In this document: piece by piece, positions 11,901-22,582 of the stretch | Layout of the letters: each line of letters opens with the position of its first letter | How positions within the stretch are numbered: position 1 is the stretch's first letter | From: Zea mays | Lineage: Eukaryota > Streptophyta > Magnoliopsida > Poales > Poaceae | Assembly: GCF_902167145.1 (NCBI RefSeq) | Contig: NC_050102.1 | Location: 4,278,001 to 4,342,000 of the forward strand | Direction of reading: 5' to 3' | DNA length: 64,000 nt | Notes under the pieces: model-generated | What the model was told of the DNA's origin: nothing | Database searches by the model: none | Seen by the model: the letters and a program-made list of their open reading frames with translations, nothing else | Translations under genes and position numbers: made by a program

Positions 11901-12715
11901 AGGCACCCCGGGGCTTCTCGCACCTGCTGGTTGCCATCGACAAATTCTCCAAGTGGATCGAGGTCCGACCCCTAACCAGCATCAGGTCCGAGCAGGCGGT
12001 GGCGTTCTTCACCAACATCATCCATCGCTTTGGGGTCCCGAACTCCATCATCACCGACAATGGCACCCAGTTCACTGGGAAGAAGTTCCTGGACTTCTGC
12101 GAAGACCACCACATCCGTGTGGACTGGGCCACCGTAGCTCACCCCATGACGAATGGGCAGGTGGAGCGCGCCAACGACATGATTCTGTAGGGACTTAAAC
12201 CGAGGATCTACAACGACCTCAACAAGTTCGGCAAGCGATGGATGAAAGAGCTACCCTCGGTGGTCTGGAGTCTTAGGACGACGCCAAGCCGAGCCACGGG
12301 TTTCTCGCCATTCTTTCTAGTCAATGGGATCGAGGCTATCTTGCCCACAGACTTAGAATATGATTCCCCGAGGACAAAGGCATACGACGATCGAAGAAAC
12401 CAGACCAGCCGAGAAGACTCACTGGACCAGCTCGAAGAGGCTCGGGACGTGGCCTTACTACACTCGGCACGGTATCAGCAGTCTCTGCGATGCTACCACG
12501 ATCGAGGGGTTCGGCCCCGAGGCTTCCAGGTGGGAGACTTGGTACTTCGGCTGCGGCAAGACGCCCGAGGGTGCCACAAGCTTACTCCTCCCTGGGAAGG
12601 GCCGTTCATCATCGCCAAGATTTTGAAGCCTGGGACATACAAGCTAGCCAACGATCAAGGCGAGGTCTACAGCAACGCTTGGAACATCCAACAACTACGT
12701 CACTTCTACCCTTAA
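8924..12715 (+). pseudogene. pol: Element A protease-RT-RNase H-integrase, decayed
   Basis: Open in frame from the LARD junction. The protease active site VLMDGGSS is followed by a TAG at 9509-9511 that is also present in B and C; RT continues in the same frame. RT keeps its first catalytic Asp (FLDAYSGYHQ, Asp codon 9887-9889) and YVDD near 10076, but lacks five residues present in B (EWLAN) near 9738. A one-base loss near 10630 shifts the frame. TGA stops follow at about 11204 and 11504. The archaeal-type RNase H (YFDGS, AEYEAL, GDSQLV) and integrase (CGHH, CQGC, DLVG, TDNGTQ, ERAN) are recognisable. TAG at 12188-12190 interrupts integrase at a codon that is also TAG in C. Not functional. 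Confidence 0.9.
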
Positions 12716-13127
12716 GATGTTTCAAGTCGTTCATATACCTCATTCTCTTTACATACATAAATAAAGTCTAACTGTCAAGGAAGGGTCAGCCTTGCCTCGG
12801 CAAAGCCCGACCCTCCCTCGGGGGCTAGAAGGGGGGAACCCCCTCTATGTCAAAATTTTCCTCGGAAAAAGTTTTCTACCAAAACGACTTTCGTGCTTTC
12901 TGACTATATCGATAACAGAATCTTGCAAAACGAGTAAGAGCACACGTAAGTGACAAGGCCGACAGAGCCGAGGGACTCCTACGCCTCCGGGACACGGATA
13001 CCTCACTCGTCACCTTCCGCGAAAAGTAACTCTTGCTCGGATAAGCGATTCTGCTACTGACGAACAAGTTCGTATACTCAAAACGAGAGGAAAAGAAACA
13101 CAACTTTATAACACGACAATAAGGTGT
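12716..13127. other. Element A spacer between pol and antisense gene
   Basis: Non-coding. It contains the conserved motif at 12967-13050 (GGGACTCCTACGCCTCCGGG...) that also occurs in B and C, and on the minus strand the likely 3' UTR of the antisense gene. Confidence 0.6.
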
Positions 13128-16100
13128 TTAGGCCTCGGCGGCCGCGAAAAACACATGCATGCTCCAAATAGACTGCTGCGGCAGAATCATACATTGCCCG
13201 GGGGAGGATCGAGGCCCGGCCCCAGATGGCGACGCGAGCAGAAGGATCTCCATCTCGAAGGAGGACGCCAGCGCCACACTTGGGCCTGCAACGGCCGCGT
13301 CAAGCCTCTGAACCTCGGTTAAGGCAGCCTCATCTTTGTCGGGTAGACAGTTCCCCTCGCTGACCCGCTCCAGATCCACGTCGTAGTGGGAAGCAAGCAC
13401 GGCGAAGGCCCGCCTAACGCCGTGATGCAGCGCCCCGTGAAGTCTGCTGCACACATGGCCGCCTAAGGCCCACAGGCGACTCTGGGGGGAGCCACCCGAG
13501 GGGACGTCATCGAGGCCAAAGACCTGACAGAAGGCCGAGATAGCCTCGGACATGGCCACACGGTCGACCTCCTTCTGCTCAGCCGCCTAGGCAAGTGCCT
13601 TGACGGACTCGTTAAGAGCTATCTCGAACTCCGCAGACAGCCGAACAAAATTCTTCAGACACGAGTTGAAGAGTGAAGTTGAATCAAAGTCACAAAGCGG
13701 CCGAAGCATACCTTCAGCCCGAGCATGCTGCTCCGAGGTTGCGGCTTGGGCGGACTGAGCAGACCCGACGGCCACGACCAGGTCCTCCGCAAGGGCTCCG
13801 ACCCGAGCAGACACCTCGGCTAGCTGACCCCCAAGGGCCTCAGCCCGGCCTACAGCCTCGGCAGCCTGGCTCCGAGATTGGTCCCGCTCGCCAATGACCT
13901 GGTCAAGCTCCAGTTGCCGCTGCTGCGCCTCCGTCCGTGCTGACGCCGCCTCTGCCTGCGCCGCCGCTGCCTCCACCTCCAGCTCATCACAGAGCAGCCG
14001 AAGGTCCGCCACCTCGGTGCTCCGTTGGGCGAGGCATTCATTAGCCTCGGCAAGCGCGGCCCTCAGGAACCGCAGCGAACCCCAGACGTCGGTCTCACGG
14101 CGGATGAACAATGACTTGGCGGTGCTCACATCCGTCAGTTCCTGAGGAAGGGAAGCAGGGTGTTACAAAAATGCCCTGGTCACGCAAAAGGTATGCCTAA
14201 AATCCTTACCTGGAGGACTCTAGGAACGTCCCTGGAAAGGATCTCCATGGTCGACCGAAGCGACCCCATCGCCGCCTCGGCATATTCACGGAGCTCATCC
14301 CGAGACTGCTCCTCCCGCTCATCGTCAAGGACGAAGAGGGGTTTCGAGGCGCCGCGGGTCCAGAACCGGAGCGCCTGCCCACACCACTCATTGGGATCGC
14401 GCCGCGCGGGGATAAGGTCGTCGCTCCCCAAGACGGGCCGCGGTTCTGCGTGCCCCTCCTCCAAGGCGTCGGGACCCCCTGCAGTCAACGCATCGGGTAC
14501 CATCGCTGACGACGAACTGGGCCTCCCCTCGGCTAAGGAGGCGGGCTTCCGATCACCGACCTCGGCAACGACAGCCGCCCTCTCCTTATGGCCGAGACTG
14601 GGGAGGTTGGAGACGACCTCGAGCAGCGGCACCTCAGCCATCCCAGCATCAGCGACGACGGGTGGCTCCACGGGCAAAACAGCGACGGCCTCGGCAGGAG
14701 CTGGTGTCGGCGCCAGCAACACATCAGTTGGGCTCGGGGCCGCGGCCACGCCAGCAGCCTCCCCCGGCACGATGGCCGCCCCGGTGGAGGGGTCAGCCTG
14801 GGAGGTTTGCCCCATGGCAACTCATGCCGCCTGGGCCCCCCGCTCGAGGGCGTCTTGTGCGGAGGCCAGCCAACCAGCGTGGCACGCTGCGGCACTAGCT
14901 GCAGAAGCCGACACTATCTTAAGGGCCTTCCGGGGGGCCAGACCGGCCGAGCCTTGCCTCCGTTTGCTGAAAGGAAGAGATAAAGCAGGATCAGGGCACA
15001 TAGAGAAAGAGCCAAAACAGAGGTATCCTCAGATACTTACCCGCTCCGGACCAAGGCCAATCGTGCCTGCGAGGAGGCCCCTCGGGCCTCGGTCCCCGCA
15101 GGCACTACCGAGGATTGCCCCGTTGCCGGCTTCGGCACCGTTCCCGGCTCGGGCGCCCGAGGCACCGAAGGGACGGCCTGCCGAGGCGCCGTCACGACGG
15201 CCCGAGGATCAACCTCCTGTACAGCCGGCACGGGCGACTGCTCTTGGGGGACAGGCGGATCGGCCTGACTCCCCGGAGTCACCTCAACTACCTCGGCCAA
15301 GGGGTCAAGTACCCCCTTGGCCTGTCCCCGCTCCTCGGACCGGGACCTTGACGTCCCGGCCCCAGATACCGATGGCGCCAGCCCACTTGGAGGTTGGCTC
15401 GATGACCCCTGGCCCAGCCTCAGATCCGGGCTAAGGCCAAGACGGGCCGCCATGTCGTCGTCCTCGTCATCATCGTCGTCATCATCGTCGTCAGGCGTCT
15501 CTGGCGACGGCTCCCTCGGGAGCCCGTCCCTCTCCTGCCTCCGACGGCGCCTCTCCAAGGTGTCCCGAGCCCGCATCCGCTCGTGGCCCTGGGCCTTTTT
15601 CGCGTCCTTCTTCTCCTTTTTCTTCTCTGCAGCGACCGGCTCGATCCACCGCGTCCTCCGGGACCGGTGGCAGGGAGGGCTTGTAAAACCCCAACCCCTG
15701 GAGACAAACGGAAATCCCGACGGTAAGAATCAAAGGCAACTCAGCGCAAAATAAGAGAAGGGACGAACACTCACCAGGGACACGTACCCACGCTCGGGAT
15801 GCATCACGGGCTGGGTAAGGGCGCCGACATCCAGCCTCCCTACCGTGCCTGCTACCCGCCTGCGGAGGTCGTCGGCGGAGAGGGAAGCCGAGGATGTCTG
15901 CGAACCCTCCAAGTCAACCCCCGGCTTCATCTCCGAAAGCGGCAACCGCCGCTCTGCCAAAGGAAGCACCCTCCGGCGATGGATGGCGGCAACCACCCCC
16001 GTGGCGGTGAGTCCCCCATCTCGTAACCTCTGCAAGGCCTCCAGAAGAGGCTAGAGTTTCTCCTGTTTCTCGCGCGTGGCCCCGCAGCGCTAGTTGATGC

Positions 16101-16695
16101 CGGCGACAGTCACCACTCGTTGAGAAAACGATGGGAGCCTTCCGTCATCGTTCCGGAGGTAAAACCACCGGCGCTGCCACCCCTTGTTCGAAGACACAAG
16201 GATGGCAGAGATGTACTGCTGCGCACGCCCCTGTCTCAACTGGAGGGTGCAGCCACCGGCCCGCACCGCCATGCAGACCTTCTTTTCCCCCGTCGTCAAG
16301 GCAAAAAGCTCCGCGGAGAAGAGATGGGTCCACAGATCCCAGTGGGGGTCAATCCCCAAGAAACCCTCGCAAACCACCGCGAAGATGGCCGCTTGCGCAA
16401 TGGAGTTGGGGTTGAAGTTATGCAGCTCCACCTCGTAGTAGTGCAGGAGCGCCCGCATGAAATGACTCGCTGGCACTCCGAACCCCCGCTCGTGGAAGGA
16501 GATGAAACTAACCACATACCCCCACGGCGGAGTCGGGTCGGCCTCGCCCGCAGGGGCCATCCACTTCGGCTGCGGGTCACCGAAGAGGGGACAAAGCAAA
16601 CCATCGGCGATGAGGGCCTCTAGATCGTCTACCGTGACGGTGGAGAAAGGCCATGGATCGCGCGGCGGAACGACGGTCACCTTGTCGGCCATCAC
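13128..16695 (-). pseudogene. Antisense five-exon accessory gene of element A (gypsy-type 'transposase' domain)
   Basis: Runs opposite to pol. Exon 1 is 16695-15775 (ATG at 16692 preferred), exon 2 15697-15041, exon 3 14966-14210, exon 4 14141-13712 and exon 5 13652-13128. All four introns start GT and end AG, are 59-77 bp long and have good donors (GTGAGT, GTAAGT, GTAAGG, GTATGC). Exon 1 encodes a domain I recognise as Pfam 'putative gypsy type transposon' (PF04195), e.g. GLLCPLFGDPQPKW, HERGFGVPASHF and FYLRNDDGRLP. Exon 2 has an acidic Asp run, exon 3 is Pro/Ala/Val-rich, exon 4 is an Ala/Glu coiled coil, and exon 5 ends in a conserved C-terminus also found in C. Premature stops (16090-16092, 16048-16050, near 14822, 13587-13589) show it is dead here. 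Antisense genes of this kind are known from Grande. The protein's role is unknown. Confidence 0.75.
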
Positions 16696-16828
16696 CGAAC
16701 GAAGGGGGTGGAGGCGGAGGGGATGAGGTGCGCGGTTTTCTTTTCTCTGGCTATTCTCTTAGGTTGCGGAAACCAAAGCAGAAGGCGAGCAGCAGAGAAA
16801 AAGAACCACCGTCGGCCCCTCTTCCGGG

Positions 16829-16837
16829 TATATAAAG
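16829..16837 (-). promoter_or_regulatory. Candidate promoter of the antisense gene
   Basis: The minus strand reads CCTTTATATACCC about 140 bp before the ATG at 16692, followed by a leader containing a CTCTGCTGC pyrimidine patch. The plus strand reads TATATAAAGG here, so direction rests on the gene's position. Confidence 0.4.
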
Positions 16838-17180
16838 GCCCGGGTGAGATCCGTTCAACACTTCGCCCGAACCCGCCGTGAAATTCAAAACTCGAAGGCG
16901 AAACGTCCGTTCCTCGAACGACTCGCCCACGCGCAACGGCCGCCCCGCGAATCGCCCGTCCCGTCGCATTAACTCCTCGGTAGGGCAAGCGACGCCTTTG
17001 GCAGGCGAAGCGGGCGTTGTTTCACCTCCGCCATGATGACCGCGTCAAAAAAGTGCGCCACACCATTTAAATTCGTATCCTTTTCCTCCTCTCCTTTCTC
17101 TCTCTTGCTACAGGGACCGGGAAAGGGGATATTCCGAAAGGGATCCTTCTCCACGAAGGAAGCGGGCCTCGAGCCCTCCT

Positions 17181-17410
17181 ACTGATCAGGGGTTCGAAGG
17201 TCGGCCCCTCGGAAGGGTTCGACGGTCGCCCCAGAGCACATGGGCTTCAAGCTCATTACTGATCAGGGGTTCGAAGGCTGGCCCCTCGAAAGGGTTCGAT
17301 AGCCGCCCCAGAGCACTCGGGCTCCGCGCCCACTACTGACCAGGGGTTCGAAGGCTGGCCCCACGGAAGGGTTCGACAGCCGCCCCAGAGCACGCAGAGC
17401 GAGGGATGAC
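17181..17410 (+). repeat. 77-bp tandem repeat, three copies, element A
   Basis: Units start at 17181, 17258 and 17335 with ACTGATCAGGGGTTCGAAGG. Related arrays occur at 48397-48600 in B and, inverted, at 22440-22582 in C. Confidence 0.85.
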
Positions 17411-18001
17411 TCTGGTACGTCCGTTACATGGCCGAGGCTCGGGCTACGCTCCCGAGGTACCCTAGGACATTTCCAAGACCAGCAGGAGCGATTTTGTAAT
17501 GGAATCCCACCAGAGGGAGGCATCAAGCCCTCGGACCCTATCGAACGGGTCCGGGTACGGCAAATCACCTGCAGATACTTTTGGAGCGCGCCTCTGGGCC
17601 ACTAGCCGACCCTTATCGAACGGGGCATGGGCATCCACTCGGATCACCCGTTAGCAACTCACTGGAGACACCATGTTCGGTGCCCTCCGAGGGCAACATG
17701 GCGCTTTCCCCCCTTCCTCCTTGCGGAAAGGCGACGAAGGGGCGTATGATAAAAGTCGAGACAGTCCTTGATCATCCTCTCGCTCCGTGCAGAGGCTCGG
17801 GGGCTGCTCTCGCAAACCCGGCTACGGCCAAACCGTTGACAGCGTCAACAAACTAGCCTGAAAACTCAGAACCTGACCACGCACCCGGGCTACAATCAGG
17901 TCGCATGAGGGAACAACCAGACCGACCGAGGCATCACGAAAGGCATTAAGACCTCAAAGGAGTCAAACCACTCCTCCGAGACCTCGGGGGCTACACCCGG
18001 C
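17411..18001 (+). other. Element A 3' non-coding region
   Basis: No gene seen. It is alignable by eye with 48600-49210 of B and the inverse of 21833-22440 of C, so it is a conserved untranslated part of the family. Confidence 0.6.
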
Positions 18002-18021
18002 GGGTGCGCTCGCGCGCACCC
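18002..18021 (+). other. Conserved hairpin upstream of PPT, element A
   Basis: GGGTGCGCTCGCGCGCACCC: an 8-bp perfect stem with a 4-nt loop. Same hairpin in B (49211-49230) and C (21813-21832). Confidence 0.7.
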
Positions 18022-18106
18022 ACCAGAACAAAGTGTAACCGAGAAAGGTCGGTCCCCTCGCAAAAAAGTGCGGCAAAAGCCTCCAAGCGAGTACCAACAC
18101 TCCCTT

Positions 18107-18123
18107 TGAGGCTCGGGGGCTAC
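18107..18123 (+). other. Element A polypurine tract
   Basis: GAGGCTCGGGGGCTAC directly before the LTR start; B and C carry the same sequence at the same place. Confidence 0.7.
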
Positions 18124-18626
18124 TGTCGGGTACCATAATTAGGGGTACCCCCAACACTCCTAAACACGGCTGGAAACCACCATCAGCACAAGCTGCAGAG
18201 ACTGATGGGCACGATTCAGGTCAAGGCTTCGTCTGCTCAAGGGACGCGATCTCGCCCCGCCCGAGCCCAGCCTCGGGCGGGAACAGTAGTCCCAGACAAA
18301 TTCTCGCCTCGCCCGAGGGCCTCTTCAAGCAACGGACGCACCCTCGTCTCGCCCGAACCCTAGCTCGGGCAGGCTTCGTTGTGAAGCAACCTTGGCCAAA
18401 TCGCCTCACCAACCGACAGTATCGCGGGCGCATTCAATGCGAGGATCGCCTGACACCTTATCCTGACACACGTGCCTCAGTCGACAAGGTCGAAGTGACC
18501 GCAGTCACTTCGCCCTTCCACTGGCCGACCTGACAGGAAAACAGCGCCGCTCTCCCCTCTCCGACTGCTGTGCCACCCACCAGGGTGAGGCTGACAACAG
18601 CTAAGTTTAGCCTCAGGCGCAACAGG

Positions 18627-18960
18627 AAGCTCCGCCTCGCCCGACCTTGGGCCTCGGCCTCAGGAGGAGGTCTCCGCCTCGCCCTACCCCAGGGCTCGGC
18701 CCCCGCCTCAGCCTCGGAAGGTGGTCTCTGCCTCGCCCGACCCCAGGGCTCGGCCTCAACCTCGACCTCAGAAGGAGGACTCCGCCTTGCCCGACCCCAA
18801 GCCTTGGCCTCAACCTCGGCCTCGAGGGGTGGTCTCTGCCTTGCCCGACCCTAGGGCTCGGCCTCAACCTCGACCTCGGAAGGAATCGCGTCCTCGCCCG
18901 ACCCCGGCCTCGGCCTCAGGAGGAGTCTCCACCTCGCCCGACCTTGGGCTCGGACCGACC
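18627..18960 (+). repeat. Imperfect tandem repeats in element A LTR
   Basis: About seven units of 40-57 bp sharing CTCGCCCGACCCCAGGGCTC. They give long spurious ORFs on both strands. Confidence 0.75.
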
Positions 18961-19322
18961 GCACCGCAGAGGATGCATCATTACCCTACCCCTAGCTAGC
19001 TCAGGCTATGGGGGAACAAGACCGGTGTCCCATCCAGGCTCCCCGGTAACAAGTAATGATGGCTCCCCACGTGCGTCCATGACGATGGTGGTTCTCAGCC
19101 CCCTACAGAAGCAAGGAGACATCAGCAAGGTCCCAGCAGCCCCGACAGCCGTGCTTCTACATGGCTCAAGCGCTCCTCCGACGGCCACGATACCGCGTAC
19201 ACAGGGCTCTAGCACCTCTCCGACAGCCACGTTGGCATGTACACAGGGCTCAGGCACCTCTCTGTCGGACACGTTAGCGCATAGCTACACCCCCATTGTA
19301 CACCTGGACCCTCTCCTTGCAT

Positions 19323-19332
19323 CTATAAAAGG
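19323..19332 (+). promoter_or_regulatory. TATA box, element A LTR
   Basis: CTATAAAAGG, at the same place as the box in the B LTRs. Confidence 0.55.
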
Positions 19333-19571
19333 AAGGTCCAGGGCCCTCATGCGGGAGGGTCGCGCGGGAGGACGGGCTGACGAACAGGCTCACTCTCTCT
19401 CCCTCGCGAACGCTTGTAACCCCTACTACAAGCGCATCCCCCTGGCGCAGGATAACACGAGCCGCGTTTCCCCCCCTTGTGTTCCATCTCGCGCCAACCC
19501 ATCTGGGCTGGGACACGCAGCGACAATTTTACTCGTCGGTCCAGGGACCCCCCGGGGTCGAAACGCCGACA

Positions 19572-20383
19572 AATACTGTTCTATAATTATCTCATTGTAC
19601 AACATATTCCAAAAATATAGTAAGTAACCAAGGGTGCATAAATACTTTAGGCCCTAGACCATCGGTTACCATATAAATATTTGCGTCTAGCTTCGGGACA
19701 GGACATGCTTGATAAGACATTTGAGCTCCCCTGCCATCCATTTTATTGTGCATCACTGACTCACTTGCTCTGAGTGTTCGGGCCCAAGTGTCAGGACCCA
19801 ATAGATGTCAGACTTATTTTTGGCCACTTCTCTATAGCCGTTGAAAATAAGGAATCTATCAAAAATAAACTTATGCAAAGAACCAAAATTTCCTCACATT
19901 TTACGTTCATTCACATATACATATTCATATCACACACAACCACATACATCCACACAATATGCTCACATTTCTTCCATTCATATTAAATCACGTATAAAAC
20001 CATAATCAATATAGTCACATTACTTCCAACAAAGCAAACAAATATATGTTCCATACATCAACAACATTGTAGCATTACATTCATCAGCAATCCAGTACGA
20101 TACAAAGCAAACAAATATAAGTAACATCTAGCAAAAACTAGCTTCTATGACTAATGAGGGTCATTGGACTTATGACCACTACCGCCAGAAGCAAATATGT
20201 TGGTAATAAACTCAGTAGCCTGATCGCTCTATAATAAAGAATAAAGTCCACTATTAGAAAACAAATTAGAAGTTATATCATTATATATAACCAAATGGAT
20301 ATAGTTATTAAAATGTAACAAAAATAATCTCTTCCCTAAATGTCAGTGCATTGATGTAGGGGTATAATATACATTTGGCATAT
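19572..20383. other. AT-rich host sequence between elements A and C
   Basis: No ORF, repeat or RNA gene recognised. The target duplication of C shows that it was continuous with 57200 onward before C inserted. Confidence 0.6.
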
Positions 20384-20542
20384 TGTCGGCGTTTCGGACC
20401 CGCGAGGACCGTCGACCGACCAGTGAATTTGTCGCTGTGTGTCCCTGCCCAGATGAGTTGATGCAAGATGGAACACAAGCGGGAGGATGAGGCTTATATT
20501 ATCTTGCACCGGGGTGCTCGTAGTAGGGGTTACAAGCATTGC

Positions 20543-20573
<31 letters not shown>

Positions 20574-21714
20574 GGTTTGGCCTTGAGGTGAGCTGTCTGA
20601 GTTTGCCTCCTCCACCGCGTCTCTCCTACTCTGCCTGCCTCTGCTCGCCTGCCTTCGTTGCCTCCTGCCTTAGGAAGGCCCTGGACATCCCTTTTTATAG
20701 ATGCAAGGAGATGGCCCAGCTGTACAATGGGAATGTACCTACGTGCTAACGTGACTGGCGGATAAGCGCCTTGAGCCCTGTACATGTGCTAATGTGGCCG
20801 TCGGAGAAGTGCCTTGAGCCCTGTAGAAGCATAGCTGGCGGTGCGGCATGGATCCTGCTGACGTTTCCTTGCTTCCGTAGGGGGTTGAGAGCAACCGACA
20901 TCATGGGCGCACGCGGGGAACCATCATTACCTATTACCGGAGTGATTTAGATGGGACACCGGTCTTGTTCCTTCATAGCCTGAGGCAACTAGCTAGGGGT
21001 AGGGTAATGATGTATCCCCTGTAGCGTAGTCGATCCCAGGCCGAGGTCGGGCGAGGCGGAGACTTCTCCTGAGGCCGAGGCTGAGGTCGGGCGAGGTTGC
21101 GACTCCTCCCAAGGCCGAGGCTAAGGCCCAGGGTCGGGCGAGGCGGAGACCTTCTTCCAAGGCCGAGGCTGAGGCCGAGGCCTGGGGTCATGCAAGGCGG
21201 AGCTCCCTGTTGCGCCCGAGGCTGAACTCGGGGGAGGTCGTGACTCAGCTTTTCCCTAGTGGTTGGCACAGTAGTCGAAACGGGGTGAGTAGTGCTGTTT
21301 TCCTGTCAGAACGGTCAGTAAAGGGGCGAAGTGACTGCGGTCACTTCGACCTTGCCGACTGAGGCGCTCGTGTCAGGATAAGGTGTCAGGCGATCCCCGC
21401 ATTAAATGCGCATGCGATACGGTTGGTTGGTAAGGTGATTTGGCCGAGGTCGCTGCACGACAAAGTCTGCCCGAGCTGGGCTTTGGGCGAACCAAGGGTG
21501 CACCCACTGCCTGAGGAGGCCCTCGGGCAAGGCGTGAATCCGTCCGGGACTACTGTTCCTGTCCGAGGTCGGGCTTGGGCGAGGCGAGATCGCGTCCCTT
21601 GGTAGACGAGGCCTTGACTTGAACCGTGCTTATCAGTCTTTGCAGTTTGTTATGAAGATGTTTTCCGGCCAGGTTAAGGAGCATTGGGGGTACCCCTAAT
21701 TATGGTCCCCGACA
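20384..21714 (-). repeat. Element C 3' LTR
   Basis: 1,331 bp; minus strand TGTCGGGGACC...CGCCGACA. Carries a GA microsatellite (20543-20573), CTATAAAAAG on the minus strand at 20691-20700, and CGAGGC-rich imperfect repeats (21030-21200). Confidence 0.88.
20691..20700 (-). promoter_or_regulatory. TATA box, element C 3' LTR
   Basis: CTATAAAAAG on the minus strand, the copy of 56165-56174. Confidence 0.5.
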
Positions 21715-21731
21715 GTAGCCCCCGAGCCTCG
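21715..21731 (-). other. Element C polypurine tract
   Basis: The minus strand reads GAGGCTCGGGGGCTAC directly before the LTR. Confidence 0.7.
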
Positions 21732-21812
21732 AAGGGAGTGTAGGTACTCGCTTAGAGGTTCTGCCGGAGTTTTTGCAAGGGACCACCCTTCTTTGCCATG
21801 TTTCATTCCGAT

Positions 21813-21832
21813 GGGTGCGCGCGAGCGCACCC
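21813..21832 (-). other. Conserved hairpin, element C
   Basis: Perfect 8-bp stem with 4-nt loop, the same as in A and B. Confidence 0.7.
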
Positions 21833-22439
21833 ATCGGGTGTAGCCCTCGAGGCCTCGGAGGAGTGGTTTGACTCCTCTGAGGTCTTAATTCTTTCTGTGA
21901 TGCCTCGGTCAGCCTTGTTGTTCCCTCATGCGGCCTAGCCGTAGCCCGGGTGCACGGTCAAGCTCCAAGTTTTTTTAAGCTGGTTTGTTGACGTGGTAAA
22001 CAGTTTGGCCGTAGCCTGGTGCGAGAGCAGCCCCCGAGCCTCTGCACAGAGCGAGAGGATGATCAAGGACCGTCTCGACTTTTATTGTACGCCCCTTCGT
22101 CGCCTCTCCGCAAGGAGGAAGGGGGGTGAAGCGCCATGTTACCCTCGGAGGGCACCGAACATGGTGTTTCCAGTGAGTTGCTAACGGGTGATCCGAGTGG
22201 ACGCCCGAGCCCCGTTTGATAAGGGTCGGCTAGTGGCCCAGAGGCGCGCTCCAAAAGTACCTACAGGTGATTTGTTGGACCCGAACCCATTCGATAGGGT
22301 CCGAGGGCTCGATGCCTCCCTCCGGTGGGATTCCATTACAAATCGTTCCCGCTGGTCTCAGAAATGTCCTAGGGTACCTCAGGAGCGTAGCCCGAGCCTC
22401 GGCCATGTAACGGACGTACCCAGGGTCATCCCTGACTCT

Positions 22440-22582
22440 GCGTGCTCTGGGGCGGCTGTCGAACCCTTCCGAGGGGCCAGCCTTCGAACCCCTGATCAGT
22501 AAAGGGCTCGGAGCCTGAGTGCTCTGGGGCGGTTGCCGAACCCCGCAGGGCGCAACCTTCGAACCCCTGATCAGTAGGAGGG
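22440..22582 (-). repeat. Two-copy tandem repeat, element C
   Basis: Two units of about 75 bp ending GAACCCCTGATCAGTA on the plus strand; the counterpart of the three-copy arrays in A and B. Confidence 0.75.

Larger units (their letters stand above)
8924..19571 (+). mobile_element. Element A: 3' part of a Huck-like Ty3/gypsy (Tat lineage) retrotransposon
   Basis: Begins in mid-protease where the LARD interrupts it. It runs through decayed RT, RNase H and integrase (to 12715), an antisense spliced gene (16695-13128), tandem repeats, a hairpin and a polypurine tract to the 3' LTR (18124-19571). The 5' LTR, gag and start of protease are not in the window; they should lie left of the LARD. The right-hand 5-bp target copy would be AATAC (19572-19576). 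Layout, LTR ends (TGTCGGG...CGCCGACA) and protein are closely related to elements B and C. Confidence 0.85.
18124..19571 (+). repeat. Element A 3' LTR
   Basis: 1,448 bp, TGTCGGGTACC...CGCCGACA. It contains seven imperfect 40-57 bp units built on CTCGCCCGACCCCAGGGCTC (18627-18960) and a TATA box at 19323-19332. No partner LTR lies in the window. Confidence 0.85.

Noticed and set aside
15420..15500. TCG/ATC microsatellite
   Set aside because: It lies in exon 2 of the antisense gene and encodes a plausible acidic Asp run, so I treat it as coding.
18647..19627. 326-codon ORF in the element A LTR
   Set aside because: It lies across LTR repeats, TATA box and LTR end; low-complexity product.
20178..20192. 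CACTACCGCCAG as the left CACTA terminus
   Set aside because: Does not match the right end (CACTGCATCAAAC) and lacks subterminal repeats around it.
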